Of a stretch of 64,000 nt of DNA, positions 1 through 9,196 are shown piece after piece (positions within the stretch are counted from its first letter, which is position 1; each line of letters starts with the position of its first letter). The notes under the pieces were generated by a model. That model did not search any database. It was given only the letters and a program-made list of their open reading frames with translations, and had not been told where the DNA came from. This stretch comes from Methylobacterium sp. J-070 (lineage in GTDB: Bacteria; Pseudomonadota; Alphaproteobacteria; Rhizobiales; Beijerinckiaceae): contig NZ_JAKSXX010000201.1 in assembly GCF_022829385.1 (NCBI RefSeq), positions 1 through 64,000 of the forward strand, written 5' to 3'. The position numbers and the translations under genes are program-made.

Positions 1-139
1 CGTGCTCGACAACAAGACCAACGCGATCCTGCCCTGGCACAAGACCGGCTACGTGTTCATCAAGCGCGAGAGCCAGGACTCCGTCGCCTGGGTGTCCCTC
101 GGCGGCGTCACCTCGCCGGTCACCACCGCAAACCGCTGA
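1..139 (+). CDS. 3' end of an unrecognised gene (partial)
   Basis: The reading frame is open from the left edge to a TGA at 137-139 and gives a 45-residue C-terminus ending VTTANR. It contains a short beta-rich stretch (TGYVFIKRES, AWVSLGGVTS). The start lies outside the window. No family can be assigned from this fragment; it could be the end of a secreted or cell-surface protein, but that is a guess. The downstream 159 bases to the next gene hold no clear terminator. Confidence 0.5.
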   Translation, partial: VLDNKTNAILPWHKTGYVFIKRESQDSVAWVSLGGVTSPVTTANR

Positions 140-298
140 GCCGAACCCGCCCAGGCCGGCGTGACGGCCGGGCACCGGCCGGGTCCCGTCCAAACCGAAG
201 CCGGTGTCCCGGGCGCGCCGCCTGCTTCCCGTGGCCGCCTCTTAACCGGATGCTAACCGTGTCGGCGCCATTCCGTCCCCGGACGGAGTGCTCGATCG

Positions 299-625
299 AT
301 GCCGCCAGCCCGCCCCGTGTCGCCGGTGTTGCCGCTCGCCGCCCTCTTGCTCGTGTGCGCCTCCTGCACGGCCCGGGCCGACGACGCGGCCGCCTCGCGG
401 CATCAGGACTGGCGCTCCTGCCTCAGCCGCAACTTCCGGATCGAGGCGGCGCTGAGCGGGCCGGACCGGGCCGCCGACGCCGCCTTCAAAGCGTGCCGAG
501 CCCCTGAGGACGCCTATCTCGCCGCGTTGGCGGGTTCCCCGCTCCTCGACGATGAGGATGTGGACCGCGCCCGTCCGTTGCTTGCGGGCCGGATCCGGGC
601 TTGGCTGATCGGCGGTCGCGGCTGA
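299..625 (+). CDS. small secreted hypothetical protein
   Basis: A 108-residue protein with an N-terminal hydrophobic stretch (about residues 8-24, LPLAALLLVCASC) followed by TARADD, which fits a signal peptide; the cysteine after LVCAS could alternatively be a lipobox-like site. The mature part is charged and contains two cysteines (WRSC and FKAC), which could form a disulfide. The start chosen is the ATG at 299; no strong ribosome binding site is visible. I do not recognise a family. It stands alone between the end of the upstream partial gene and a convergent minus-strand gene. Confidence 0.5.
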   Translation: MPPARPVSPVLPLAALLLVCASCTARADDAAASRHQDWRSCLSRNFRIEAALSGPDRAADAAFKACRAPEDAYLAALAGSPLLDDEDVDRARPLLAGRIRAWLIGGRG

Positions 626-746
626 CGTCCGCACCGCGCGCGATGACGCCTGCCGCCCGGGCGGGCGCTCCACGCCGTCCCGGCGTTGGCCCGTGTTGTG
701 ACGCGCTCTCCTTCGATGAACCGGGACCACTGCGTCGGAGCGCGCC

Positions 747-1190
747 CTAGACGCCGCAGGCACAACAGCTTCGTACGTTGGCGATCCTGCCCTCGGGCTC
801 GCCGTAGACGGAATCGTTTTTTCCGTACATGCGCCAGTGTCTGATCCACTGTCTGACGTAGTGCTGGCCGTTCGGCGCCGCCGCAAGCTTGTGGGCCGCC
901 CAGCAATCGGCCAGCTTCTTCGACGATGTGTGAATGGCCAGATGGCCATAGGCGTGGACGAGGTAGAAATGGCTCGCGTCCGGGACCTGCGCATCGACCT
1001 CCTTCGCGCGCGATGGACACAGGATGATGCCATCCGGTTTGGCCGACGCGACCATGCCGGCGGTCATCGAGCAGTCCTGCGTCACCGGTACGTCCAGTAA
1101 TCCGCCGGCGGGGGTCCACTGAGCGCCGGAAGTTGCGGTCAGAAGCATGTATATCGCAAACGACACATGGAATTTATACAAGTTGCGCAT
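747..1190 (-). CDS. secreted protein with a degenerate zinc-protease-like HAYGH motif
   Basis: A 147-residue protein from ATG 1190. Residues about 8-23 are hydrophobic and end in SGAQ, a plausible signal peptide. The core (residues about 74-98) reads HFYLVHAYGHLAIH, then ADCWAA. In small secreted bacterial metalloprotease-like proteins the same layout is HExxH followed downstream by a conserved ADCWA-like motif; here the catalytic glutamate position is alanine (HAYGH). If the kinship is right, it may bind zinc but not cleave. Five cysteines (two in the C-terminal SCCACGV tail) suggest disulfides in an exported protein. The gene and its upstream flank are visibly lower in GC than the neighbours. 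The frame extends far upstream inside the phosphatase gene, so the start is set by the signal peptide. Confidence 0.6.
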   Translation of the reverse strand: MRNLYKFHVSFAIYMLLTATSGAQWTPAGGLLDVPVTQDCSMTAGMVASAKPDGIILCPSRAKEVDAQVPDASHFYLVHAYGHLAIHTSSKKLADCWAAHKLAAAPNGQHYVRQWIRHWRMYGKNDSVYGEPEGRIANVRSCCACGV

Positions 1191-1435
1191 AGGAAATTTA
1201 CCGAATCGGTCTCGACGTGATCTTTGTACCAGAAAGTCGAACCTGCGGCATTCAGACAGAAGATCTATGAACCGGATCCACGACGACGCGCCTCGGATGT
1301 CATCGGCCGCGATGTCGGGCCCGTGGGATGCAGCCGAACGCTTCGATTCCCGGAGATCTTCGGCCCGCGGGATCGGGTCCGCGCGCGCGTGCGGATGCGG
1401 GCTTGGCCCGGACCTCGAGGCGGGGCCTGCCTCCG

Positions 1436-1924
1436 CTAGGACTTTAGCCGGGCCTTGATCCGCTGGGTCAGCCCGTCGCGGACGTCGCGATAGGCGTCCA
1501 GGCGCTGCTCGCGGGAGGCCTCCTGCACCAGCGTCGGGTCCGGGGTCGGCCAGTACTCGACATCGGCGGCGAGGGTGTGGGTCAGGGCCAGGGCCCGGTG
1601 ATGCGCCTCCGGGGCGAGGGTGATGATCAGGTCGAAGTTCAGCCCCTCCCAATCCTCCAGCTCCTCGATGGTGCGGGGACGGTGCCGGCTCGCGTCGATG
1701 CCGACCTCGTCGAGGGCGGCGATCATGAACGGGTCGGTGGGTTCGCCGGAGCGCACCCCGGCGGACTGCACGTAGGTGGACTTGCCGAAATAGGCCCGCG
1801 CGATCGCCTCCGCGGCCGCCGAACGCACCGCGTTGAAGTTGCACATGAACAGGACGGATTGGACCCGCCGCTTCTTTGGAACGGGCGGGGGGAGGGGCGT
1901 CGGAAGCGGCTCAGCCATCGCCAA
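1436..1924 (-). CDS. low-molecular-weight protein tyrosine phosphatase family (ArsC-like) protein
   Basis: This 162-residue protein carries the phosphate-binding loop C28-N-F-N-A-V-R34-S of the CX5R type used by low-molecular-weight phosphotyrosine phosphatases and thioredoxin-type arsenate reductases. It sits right after a buried beta strand (VQSVLFM) as the family requires. A PTPDPT segment near residue 128 carries the likely general-acid aspartate. It is the last gene of a minus-strand run DUF2948-hisD-UPF0262-phosphatase, with only 17 bases separating it from UPF0262. That order is typical of Hyphomicrobiales, so it is probably co-transcribed. The substrate is unknown; arsenate reduction is less likely because no ars genes are nearby. 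Confidence 0.85.
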   Translation of the reverse strand: MAMAEPLPTPLPPPVPKKRRVQSVLFMCNFNAVRSAAAEAIARAYFGKSTYVQSAGVRSGEPTDPFMIAALDEVGIDASRHRPRTIEELEDWEGLNFDLIITLAPEAHHRALALTHTLAADVEYWPTPDPTLVQEASREQRLDAYRDVRDGLTQRIKARLKS

Positions 1925-1941
1925 TCGGCGCGTAGGGCGCC

Positions 1942-2430
1942 CTAGCCCTTCCAGTGCAGGGCGAAGATCAGGGTGAACAGGCGCCGCGCCGTGTCGTGGT
2001 CGAGGTCGACCTTTCCCTCAAGGCGCTGTTTCAGCGTCTCGGACGCCTCGTTGTGCAGGCCGCGCCGGCCCATGTCGATCGCCTCGATCTGTGACGGCGA
2101 GGCGGTTCGGATCGCGTTGTAGTAGCTCTCGCAGATCATCTTGTAGTCGCGGATCACCCGCCGGAACGGGGTCAGCGACAGGAGGTGGGTCATCACCGGC
2201 TCGCCGTCCACGGTGGTGATGGCGAAGGACAGCTTGTTCTCGACGAGGCCGAGCGTCAGCGCGTAGGGACCTTCCCGGCCGGGGATGGTGAAGGAATTGT
2301 CCTCCAGGATATCAAATAGCGCGATCGCCCGTTCATGTTCCTGATCGGGATTGCCGCGGGCAATCGATGCCTCGTCGAGGCTCACCTTCGCGAGGCGGTT
2401 CGGCCCGCGCTGCTTCTCCGCCATCCCCAA
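1942..2430 (-). CDS. UPF0262 family protein
   Basis: A 162-residue soluble protein that matches UPF0262, a family known mainly from alphaproteobacteria: an N-terminal GPNRLAKVSLDEASIARGNPDQEHERAIA segment, then the GPYALTL core and an RDYKMICESYYNAIRTA helix. No biochemical function is established. It begins 4 bases after the hisD stop and ends 17 bases before the phosphatase gene, so it is surely part of the same transcript. The start used is the first ATG (2430); an in-frame ATG two codons later is equally possible. Confidence 0.88.
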   Translation of the reverse strand: MGMAEKQRGPNRLAKVSLDEASIARGNPDQEHERAIALFDILEDNSFTIPGREGPYALTLGLVENKLSFAITTVDGEPVMTHLLSLTPFRRVIRDYKMICESYYNAIRTASPSQIEAIDMGRRGLHNEASETLKQRLEGKVDLDHDTARRLFTLIFALHWKG

Positions 2431-2434
2431 AGCC

Positions 2435-3730
<1,296 letters not shown>

Positions 3731-3749
3731 CGGGTGCCTCTGTCTCGCG

Positions 3750-4190
3750 TCAGGCCGCCGTGCCGGCGGACGTGTCGATGTCGTGGCCGGGGCGGGCGAC
3801 CGACTCCCAGACGGGGCCGAGATCCTTCATGCGGACCTCGATGCACTCGACCTCCAGCCGCAGCGCCGCGCCGCCGGAGAAGACGAGGTCGATATGCCCG
3901 GAGGGCGCGTCCGTCGGCTCGAAGGTGACGGCGAGCAGGCTCAGGGGGGTGGCGTCGCCCGGAGTCAGGCCGCGGCTCTTCGCCCCGCGGACGCGCTCGA
4001 CGTGCACGCCCGCGAGGCGCCGCCGGGGCGGGACGTCCGGCGTCCAGTCGAAGCGCCGCACCGCCATGAGGAAGCGCTGCTCGCCGGCGAGGTAGGTCAC
4101 GTCTTCCGGGCGCAGGATCGCGTCCTGCAGATGGGCGGAGATCACGGTCAGGTCTTCGGTGTCGAGGGCGGCGAGCCTGAGCAGCTCCAT
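3750..4190 (-). CDS. DUF2948 family protein
   Basis: A 146-residue protein beginning MELLRLAALDTEDL, with the motifs QDAILRPEDVTYL, EQRFLMAVRRFDW and GGAALRLEVECIEVRMKDLGP typical of DUF2948, an alphaproteobacterial family of unknown function that usually precedes hisD. The start ATG at 4190 has an AAGGA ribosome binding site 11 bases upstream; a longer open frame to 4430 is rejected because it has no such site and no family match. It is the first gene of the hisD run. Divergent from the proline-rich gene starting at 4381, so the 190 bases between probably hold both promoters. Confidence 0.85.
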   Translation of the reverse strand: MELLRLAALDTEDLTVISAHLQDAILRPEDVTYLAGEQRFLMAVRRFDWTPDVPPRRRLAGVHVERVRGAKSRGLTPGDATPLSLLAVTFEPTDAPSGHIDLVFSGGAALRLEVECIEVRMKDLGPVWESVARPGHDIDTSAGTAA

Positions 4191-4380
4191 GCAGAGGGTC
4201 CTTGGAAGGAACGGGACGCGGGCCGAACACGGTGCGGTCGGCCCGCGGCAGGGCGTAGGTAGCGGCGCGGATCCGTTCGGGCAACGGCCGGGTCGGGGAT
4301 CGCGATCCCGGACGGGCCCCAGGTTCAGCCCAGCGCCGTCGCGTACAGGGATCGGCAGGCGGGCCGAGGCGGGATCGAGG

Positions 4381-4788
4381 ATGGGTAGACGTACGGTGTG
4401 CGCGGTCGTGGCCGCGCTGGCGCTGGGCATGCCGGCGGCCGGTCCCGCGGGCGCGCAGGTCGGCCCCGACGCGAGGCCCTACATCTACGGTCGGCCCGGC
4501 CCGGACCGCGAGGATTACGGGCCGCCCCCGCCGGGGCGTCGGCCGCCGCCGCCGCCGGCCGACGACTATGACCGGCGACCGCCTCCGCCTCCGCCCCCTC
4601 CGCCGCCCGAGGACGATTACGACCGGCCCCGTCCGCCGGGGCGCCACCGTTACGTGCGGCCCCGATGGGATGACAGCGTCTGCGCCACCGCCCGCGGCAC
4701 GTGCCTGACGCGACCCGCGCCGCCGAACGCGCCCTGCGGCTGCGAGATCCCGGGCTTCGGCTACGCGCGCGGGCAGATCGAGGATTGA
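4381..4788 (+). CDS. secreted proline-rich protein with a four-cysteine C-terminal module
   Basis: A 135-residue protein. Residues 1-26 form a signal peptide ending in AGAQ. The middle (about 45-95) is low complexity: runs of proline broken by acidic-tyrosine blocks (DDYDR, twice or more). The C-terminal 40 residues hold four cysteines in the pattern VCATARGTC...PCGCEIPGFGYARG. Methylobacterium genomes carry several exported proteins with this kind of ending, but no function is known to me. It probably acts in the periplasm or at the cell surface. It is inserted on the opposite strand between murA and DUF2948, which are neighbours in many relatives. Confidence 0.75.
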   Translation: MGRRTVCAVVAALALGMPAAGPAGAQVGPDARPYIYGRPGPDREDYGPPPPGRRPPPPPADDYDRRPPPPPPPPPPEDDYDRPRPPGRHRYVRPRWDDSVCATARGTCLTRPAPPNAPCGCEIPGFGYARGQIED

Positions 4789-4827
4789 GGGAGCGGGGGC
4801 CCCGGAGCGGCGCCCCGTGTCAGCGCC

Positions 4828-6117
4828 TCACGCCCGGACCCGCTCGATCCGCGCGCCGCAGCGGCCGAGCTTGGCCTCCAGCGCCTCGAAGCCCCGGTCG
4901 AGGTGGTAGACCCGGTTGATCTGGGTCTCGCCCTCGGCGGCGAGGCCGGCGATGACCAGGGACACCGAGGCGCGCAGGTCGGTGGCCATCACGGGCGCGC
5001 CCTTCAGCCGTTCCACGCCCTCGACGATGGCGAGGTCGCCCTCCAGCCGGATCTTGGCGCCGAGCCGGGCCAGCTCCTGGACGTGCATGAACCGGTTCTC
5101 GAAGATCGTCTCGCGGATGTGCGACTGGCCCTTGGCGAGGGTCATCAGCGCCATGAACTGCGCCTGCAGATCCGTGGGGAATCCGGGGAAGGGATCGGTC
5201 GTCACGTCGACCGCCGCGAGGCCGGCGCCGTTGCGGCGGACGCGGATGCCGCCCTCGACCTGGCTGATCTCGGCCCCGGTGGTCGACAGGATGTCGAGGG
5301 CGGAGTGCAGCAGGTCGGCCCGGGTGTCCTTCAGGGTGACGTCGCCGCCGGCCATCGCCACCGCCATGGCGTAGGTGCCGGTCTCGATCCGGTCGGGCAG
5401 CACCGCATGGCGGGCGCCCCCCAGCCGGGCCACGCCCTCGATCTCGATCCGCGGCGTGCCGGCGCCGCGGATCTTGGCGCCCATCTTGTTCAGGCACTCG
5501 GCGAGGTCGACCACCTCGGGCTCGCGGGCGGCGTTCTCGATCACCGTGGTCCCGTAGGCGAGGGCGGCGGCCATCAGCGCCACGTGCGTGCCCCCCACCG
5601 TCACCTTGGGGAAGGTGATCTCGGCCCCGCGCAGGCCGTTCTTGGTCCTGGCGACCACGTAGCCGGCATCGATCTCGATCTCGGCCCCGAGCCTCTCCAG
5701 GGCCATGATCAGCAGATCGACCGGCCGGGTGCCGATGGCGCAACCGCCGGGCAGCGAGACCTTGGCCTCGCCGAACCGGGCGAGCAGCGGCGCGATCACC
5801 CAGAAGCTCGCCCGCATGGTCGAGACCAGGTCGTAGGGCGCGGTGGTGTCGATGACGTTCGAGGCGGTGAGCCGGATGGTCTGGCCGGTCTCGGTGGTCT
5901 GCCCCGGGCGCTTGCCGACGACCATGTGGTCGACGCCGTGGTTGCCGAGGATCCGCGTCAATGCGGCGATGTCGGCGAGCCGGGGCACGTTGATCAGCTC
6001 GAGCGTCTCGCCGGTGAGCAGGCTCGCGATCATCAGCGGCAGCGCCGCGTTCTTGGCGCCCGAGATCGGGATCACGCCGTTGAGCGGCGCGCCGCCGGTG
6101 ATGTGGATGCGGTCCAT
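4828..6117 (-). CDS. murA: UDP-N-acetylglucosamine 1-carboxyvinyltransferase
   Basis: A 429-residue cytoplasmic enzyme catalysing the first committed step of peptidoglycan synthesis, transfer of enolpyruvate from PEP to UDP-GlcNAc. The N-terminal SGAKNAALPLM and the active-site loop with its nucleophilic cysteine (LPGGCAIGTRPVDLL) are both intact, so the protein should be sensitive to fosfomycin. DPFPGFPTDLQAQFMAL and the RENRFMHVQEL region are also canonical. Length is normal. The start ATG at 6117 follows a small conserved gene on the same strand end-to-start orientation (6382 to 6203), with 85 bases between. Confidence 0.97.
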   Translation of the reverse strand: MDRIHITGGAPLNGVIPISGAKNAALPLMIASLLTGETLELINVPRLADIAALTRILGNHGVDHMVVGKRPGQTTETGQTIRLTASNVIDTTAPYDLVSTMRASFWVIAPLLARFGEAKVSLPGGCAIGTRPVDLLIMALERLGAEIEIDAGYVVARTKNGLRGAEITFPKVTVGGTHVALMAAALAYGTTVIENAAREPEVVDLAECLNKMGAKIRGAGTPRIEIEGVARLGGARHAVLPDRIETGTYAMAVAMAGGDVTLKDTRADLLHSALDILSTTGAEISQVEGGIRVRRNGAGLAAVDVTTDPFPGFPTDLQAQFMALMTLAKGQSHIRETIFENRFMHVQELARLGAKIRLEGDLAIVEGVERLKGAPVMATDLRASVSLVIAGLAAEGETQINRVYHLDRGFEALEAKLGRCGARIERVRA

Positions 6118-6202
6118 GCTGTGTCCTCGGGCGACGCACCTGCAGGGCGCGCGGCCGGCCGAAATGCTCGCGGGCGCCGAGGCGCCCAGGCTTGGCCGTT
6201 CC

Positions 6203-6382
6203 CTATAGACCGGATTTGTCGGAATCAGGACCGCTTTGATCGCCCCCGTTCTCCCGGGACCGAGCCTCGTCCGGCGCCGGCACGCCCTCGGCGCGGCCGC
6301 GTCCCTGCGCCTTGCGGCGGCGCAGGTTCTCCCGGAGCGCCGCCTTCAGGCGCGCCGCCCGCTCGTCCGCGGCGCGGGTCAC
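6203..6382 (-). CDS. small basic conserved protein upstream of murA
   Basis: A 59-residue frame beginning at a GTG (6380-6382) and ending at TAG (6203-6205). It encodes a highly basic amphipathic helix, RAADERAARLKAALRENL followed by RRRKAQGRGRAEG, then an acidic/polar tail. Short proteins with this (R)xADxRAARLKAALRxNLxRRKAQ helix are frequent next to murA in alphaproteobacteria, which is my main reason for calling it. The frame is open further upstream but contains no ATG, so the true start could be a rarer codon. It lies on the same strand as murA and directly upstream of it, so it may be co-transcribed. No function is known. Confidence 0.5.
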   Translation of the reverse strand: MTRAADERAARLKAALRENLRRRKAQGRGRAEGVPAPDEARSRENGGDQSGPDSDKSGL

Positions 6383-6709
6383 CGCGCGACCCTTCGTCGC
6401 CGCAAGATCGCGCGCCGAACCCGGGCAGTCGCAAGGTGGCCGCCGCCCGTCGGCGGTCGTGGCGGCATCGATGACGGCAAGATCTGCAGGGGCGTTCGAC
6501 CGGTTCTGAGGCGACGAGGCTAGCGGCTTTGCACGGGCCTATCAACGGATGCAACGCAGCGATGCCGGAACCTTACCTTGAACCAGTTCCAGATCCGCGC
6601 TTATCCTCCCCCCATCACGCGAAGGACTGAACCGAGGCCGGACCTCGATCGCGGGACCGGAGCACCGCCGCGGTGCCGCCCGCATGGCCGAACACACGAA
6701 GGACGCTCG
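6383..6709. other. intergenic region before hemA
   Basis: About 330 bases between the small basic gene (minus strand) and hemA (plus strand), so a divergent promoter region. I see no strong promoter, RNA or operator. A minus-strand open frame of 109 codons crosses it, but its product is arginine-rich and looks like a shadow of the small basic gene. Confidence 0.4.
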
Positions 6710-8005
6710 ATGACCGTCACCCGGATGCCAAGCCCGATGCTCGCCCCCGCGGGATCGACGCGCGCCGGTTCTGGCTACGAGCGCTATTTCCGCGGCGCCC
6801 TGGAGCAACTGCACGGCGAGCGGCGCTACCGTGTCTTCGCCGATATCGAGCGCATCTCCGGCCGCTTTCCCACAGCGAAATGGCGTCAGCCCGACGGCAG
6901 GACCGCCGAGATCACGGTCTGGTGCTCCAACGACTACCTCGGCATGGGCCAGCACAAGGAGGTGGTGGCCGCCATGACCGACACCGCCGCCCGCTGCGGC
7001 GTCGGTGCCGGCGGCACCCGCAACATCGCGGGCAACAACTCGCCGCTGGTCGATCTCGAGCGGGAACTCGCCGATCTCCACGGCAAGGAGGCCGGCCTCG
7101 TCTTCACCTCGGGCTACGTCTCGAACCAGGCGGGCATCTCGACCATCGCCAAGCTGATCCCGGACTGCCTGATCCTGTCCGACGCCTTCAATCACAACTC
7201 GATGATCGAGGGCGTGCGCCATTCGGGCTGCGACAAGAGGATTTTCCGCCACAACGACCTTCAGCACCTCGAGGCGCTGCTGCAGGAGGCCGGCGACCGG
7301 CCCAAGCTGATCCTGTTCGAGTCGGTCTATTCCATGGACGGCGACGTGGCGCCGATCGGCCGGATCTGCGACCTGGCCGAGCGCTACGGGGCGATGACCT
7401 ACCTGGACGAAGTCCACGCGGTCGGCCTCTACGGCGAACGGGGCGGCGGCATCGCCGAGCGGGACGGGGTGATGCACCGGGTCGACGTGATCGAGGGCAC
7501 GCTCGCGAAGGGTTTCGGCTGCGTGGGCGGCTACATCACCGCCTCGGCGGCGATCTGCGACGCGGTGCGCAGCTTCGCACCCGGCTTCATCTTCACCACG
7601 GCGCTGCCGCCCGCGGTGGCGGCGGCCGCCCGGGCCTCCGTGCGCTACCTCAAGCGCTCCAACGTCGAGCGCGAGGCGCACCAGCGGCAGGCGGCGGCCA
7701 CCAAGGCGGCCCTGACGGAGGCCGGCCTGCCGGTCCTGGAGACCGAGACGCACATCGTGCCGGTGATGGTCGGCGACGCCGAGCTGTGCAAGGCGGCGGC
7801 CGACCACCTGCTGGAGCAGCACGCGATCTACATCCAGCCGATCAACTACCCGACGGTGCCGCGCGGCACCGAGCGCCTGCGGATCACGCCCTCGCCGTTC
7901 CACGATGCCGGGCACATCGAACGCCTGGCCGCGGCTCTGACGGAGACCTGGGAGGCCCTCGACCTCCCGCGCGCCGGGACGGTGTTCGTCGAGGCGGCGG
8001 AGTAG
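6710..8005 (+). CDS. hemA: 5-aminolevulinate synthase
   Basis: A 431-residue PLP enzyme that condenses glycine with succinyl-CoA to make 5-aminolevulinate, the C4 (Shemin) entry to heme, chlorophyll and cobalamin that marks alphaproteobacteria. Visible signatures: WCSNDYLGMGQH, the CGVGAGGTRNIAGN loop, HNSMIEGVR, the cofactor aspartate in YLDEVHAVGLYG and the Schiff-base lysine in TLAKGFGCVGGY (near residue 267). The start ATG at 6710 follows GAAGGA at a good distance; a 44-codon upstream extension of the frame is rejected for lack of homology. The N-terminus up to about residue 20 is variable. Monocistronic by appearance; the next gene is 320 bases away. Confidence 0.96.
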   Translation: MTVTRMPSPMLAPAGSTRAGSGYERYFRGALEQLHGERRYRVFADIERISGRFPTAKWRQPDGRTAEITVWCSNDYLGMGQHKEVVAAMTDTAARCGVGAGGTRNIAGNNSPLVDLERELADLHGKEAGLVFTSGYVSNQAGISTIAKLIPDCLILSDAFNHNSMIEGVRHSGCDKRIFRHNDLQHLEALLQEAGDRPKLILFESVYSMDGDVAPIGRICDLAERYGAMTYLDEVHAVGLYGERGGGIAERDGVMHRVDVIEGTLAKGFGCVGGYITASAAICDAVRSFAPGFIFTTALPPAVAAAARASVRYLKRSNVEREAHQRQAAATKAALTEAGLPVLETETHIVPVMVGDAELCKAAADHLLEQHAIYIQPINYPTVPRGTERLRITPSPFHDAGHIERLAAALTETWEALDLPRAGTVFVEAAE

Positions 8006-8034
8006 AATCCTTCCTATTCGGGCGCTCACCGCGC

Positions 8035-8225
8035 ATCTCCCTCCCCCCCTCCGCGGGGGAGGGCGGCCCCTCGAAGGGGGGCGGGAGAGGGGAGCGATGG
8101 TGCGGAAGAAGGCTTTGGCCACCTTGCCGGTCGCGCCCCGTCCTGAACCCGGGTTCCCCTCTCCAGACCCCTGCCGACGCAGGGGCCAGCCTCCCCCGCA
8201 GAGGGGGGAGGGGGCGCCGCGGTGC
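8035..8225. repeat. extragenic GC-rich palindromic repeat pair
   Basis: The 323-base spacer after hemA contains two G/C-run palindromic blocks: one near 8040-8092 (CCCCCCTCCGCGGGGGAGGG followed by CCCCTCGAAGGGG) and one near 8157-8216 (CCCCTGCCGACGCAGGGG followed by CTCCCCC...GGGGGGAGGGGG). The second block is roughly the inverted counterpart of the first, so the whole forms a large imperfect inverted repeat. This is the look of dispersed extragenic palindromes common in Methylobacterium genomes. Open frames across it are artefacts of the runs. Copy number elsewhere cannot be seen from this window. Confidence 0.65.
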
Positions 8226-8328
8226 CCTTCCCGACGCGCGCCGGCAGCCCGCACGTATCCCCATCTCGTCTTTTCCGGCGCGCCCCTGTAACCACGGCGC
8301 CAAGTCTCCCTGCGAAAAGTCTTATAAA

Positions 8329-9126
8329 ATGATCTCCTCACCGCTCATGACCGTCATGGTCGATGCCGTGCGCAAGGCCGCCCGCGGCCTGCGCCGCGAC
8401 TTCGGCGAGGTCGAGAACCTGCAGGTCTCGCGCAAGGGTCCGGGCGATTTCGTCTCGGCCGCCGACCGCAAGGCCGAGGAGGTGGTGCGCGAGGCCCTGA
8501 TGAAGGCACGTCCGGGCTACAGCCTCGTGCTGGAGGAGGGCGGGATCATCGAGGGCACCGACAAGAGCCACACCTGGCACGTCGACCCGCTCGACGGCAC
8601 CGCGAACTTCCTGCACGGGGTGCCGCATTTCGCGGTCTCGGTCGGCCTGGAGCGCGAGGGCCAGATCGTCGCCGGCGTGATCTTCGATCCGATCAAGGAC
8701 GAACTGTTCGTCGCCGAGCGCGGCAAGGGCGCCTACCTGAACAACCGGCGCCTGCGCGTCTCCGGCCGCCAGGACATGGCCGACGCGCTGGTGGCCTACG
8801 GCACGCCGTATCTCGGCCGCGGCAGCCATCCGCGCCTCCTGCGCGAGGTCGGCGCCGTCATGGCGGTGGCGGGGGGCACCCGCCGGATGGGCTCGGCGGC
8901 CCTCGACATGGCCTACGTCGCCTGCGGGCGTCTCGACGCCTACTGGGAGCGCGACCTCCAGACCTACGATTTCGCCGCCGGCGTGATCCTGGTGCGCGAG
9001 GCGGGGGGCTACGTGACCTCGGCGGACGGCGCGGCCGAGCCGCTGGCGCCGCGCTCGGTGGCCTGCGGCAACGAGGGGCTGCACCGGGAGCTCGTCGCCA
9101 TCCTCAAGAAGGTGCAGGCGGCCTGA
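8329..9126 (+). CDS. inositol monophosphatase family protein (SuhB-like)
   Basis: A 265-residue Mg2+-dependent phosphatase. The two diagnostic metal sites are present: VDPLDGTANF (near residues 85-94) and WERDLQTYDFAAG (near residues 206-218), the latter standing for the usual W-x-x-x-x-x-x-x-D-x-A-A-G. The upstream EEGG carries the first metal-binding glutamate. Members act on inositol-1-phosphate, other sugar phosphates or, as SuhB, in ribosomal RNA antitermination; the sequence alone does not choose between these. Start ATG 8329 is taken from the frame immediately downstream of the repeat; ATGs six and nine codons later (MTVMVDAVRK) are possible alternatives and would match many homologues better. 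Confidence 0.9.
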   Translation: MISSPLMTVMVDAVRKAARGLRRDFGEVENLQVSRKGPGDFVSAADRKAEEVVREALMKARPGYSLVLEEGGIIEGTDKSHTWHVDPLDGTANFLHGVPHFAVSVGLEREGQIVAGVIFDPIKDELFVAERGKGAYLNNRRLRVSGRQDMADALVAYGTPYLGRGSHPRLLREVGAVMAVAGGTRRMGSAALDMAYVACGRLDAYWERDLQTYDFAAGVILVREAGGYVTSADGAAEPLAPRSVACGNEGLHRELVAILKKVQAA

Positions 9127-9196
9127 ACCGCCCCAAGCTGGTCAGGGCCCCGGGCTTCTGCTTTAAGCCCGCGGTTCTCCACAAAAGGCCGAACGC

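Noticed and set aside
8035..8225. CRISPR-like repeat
   Set aside because: Only two mirrored palindromic blocks, no regular spacers, and no cas genes anywhere in the window.
8097..8291. plus-strand frame in the hemA-phosphatase spacer
   Set aside because: Lies wholly in the palindromic repeat and has no protein-like features.
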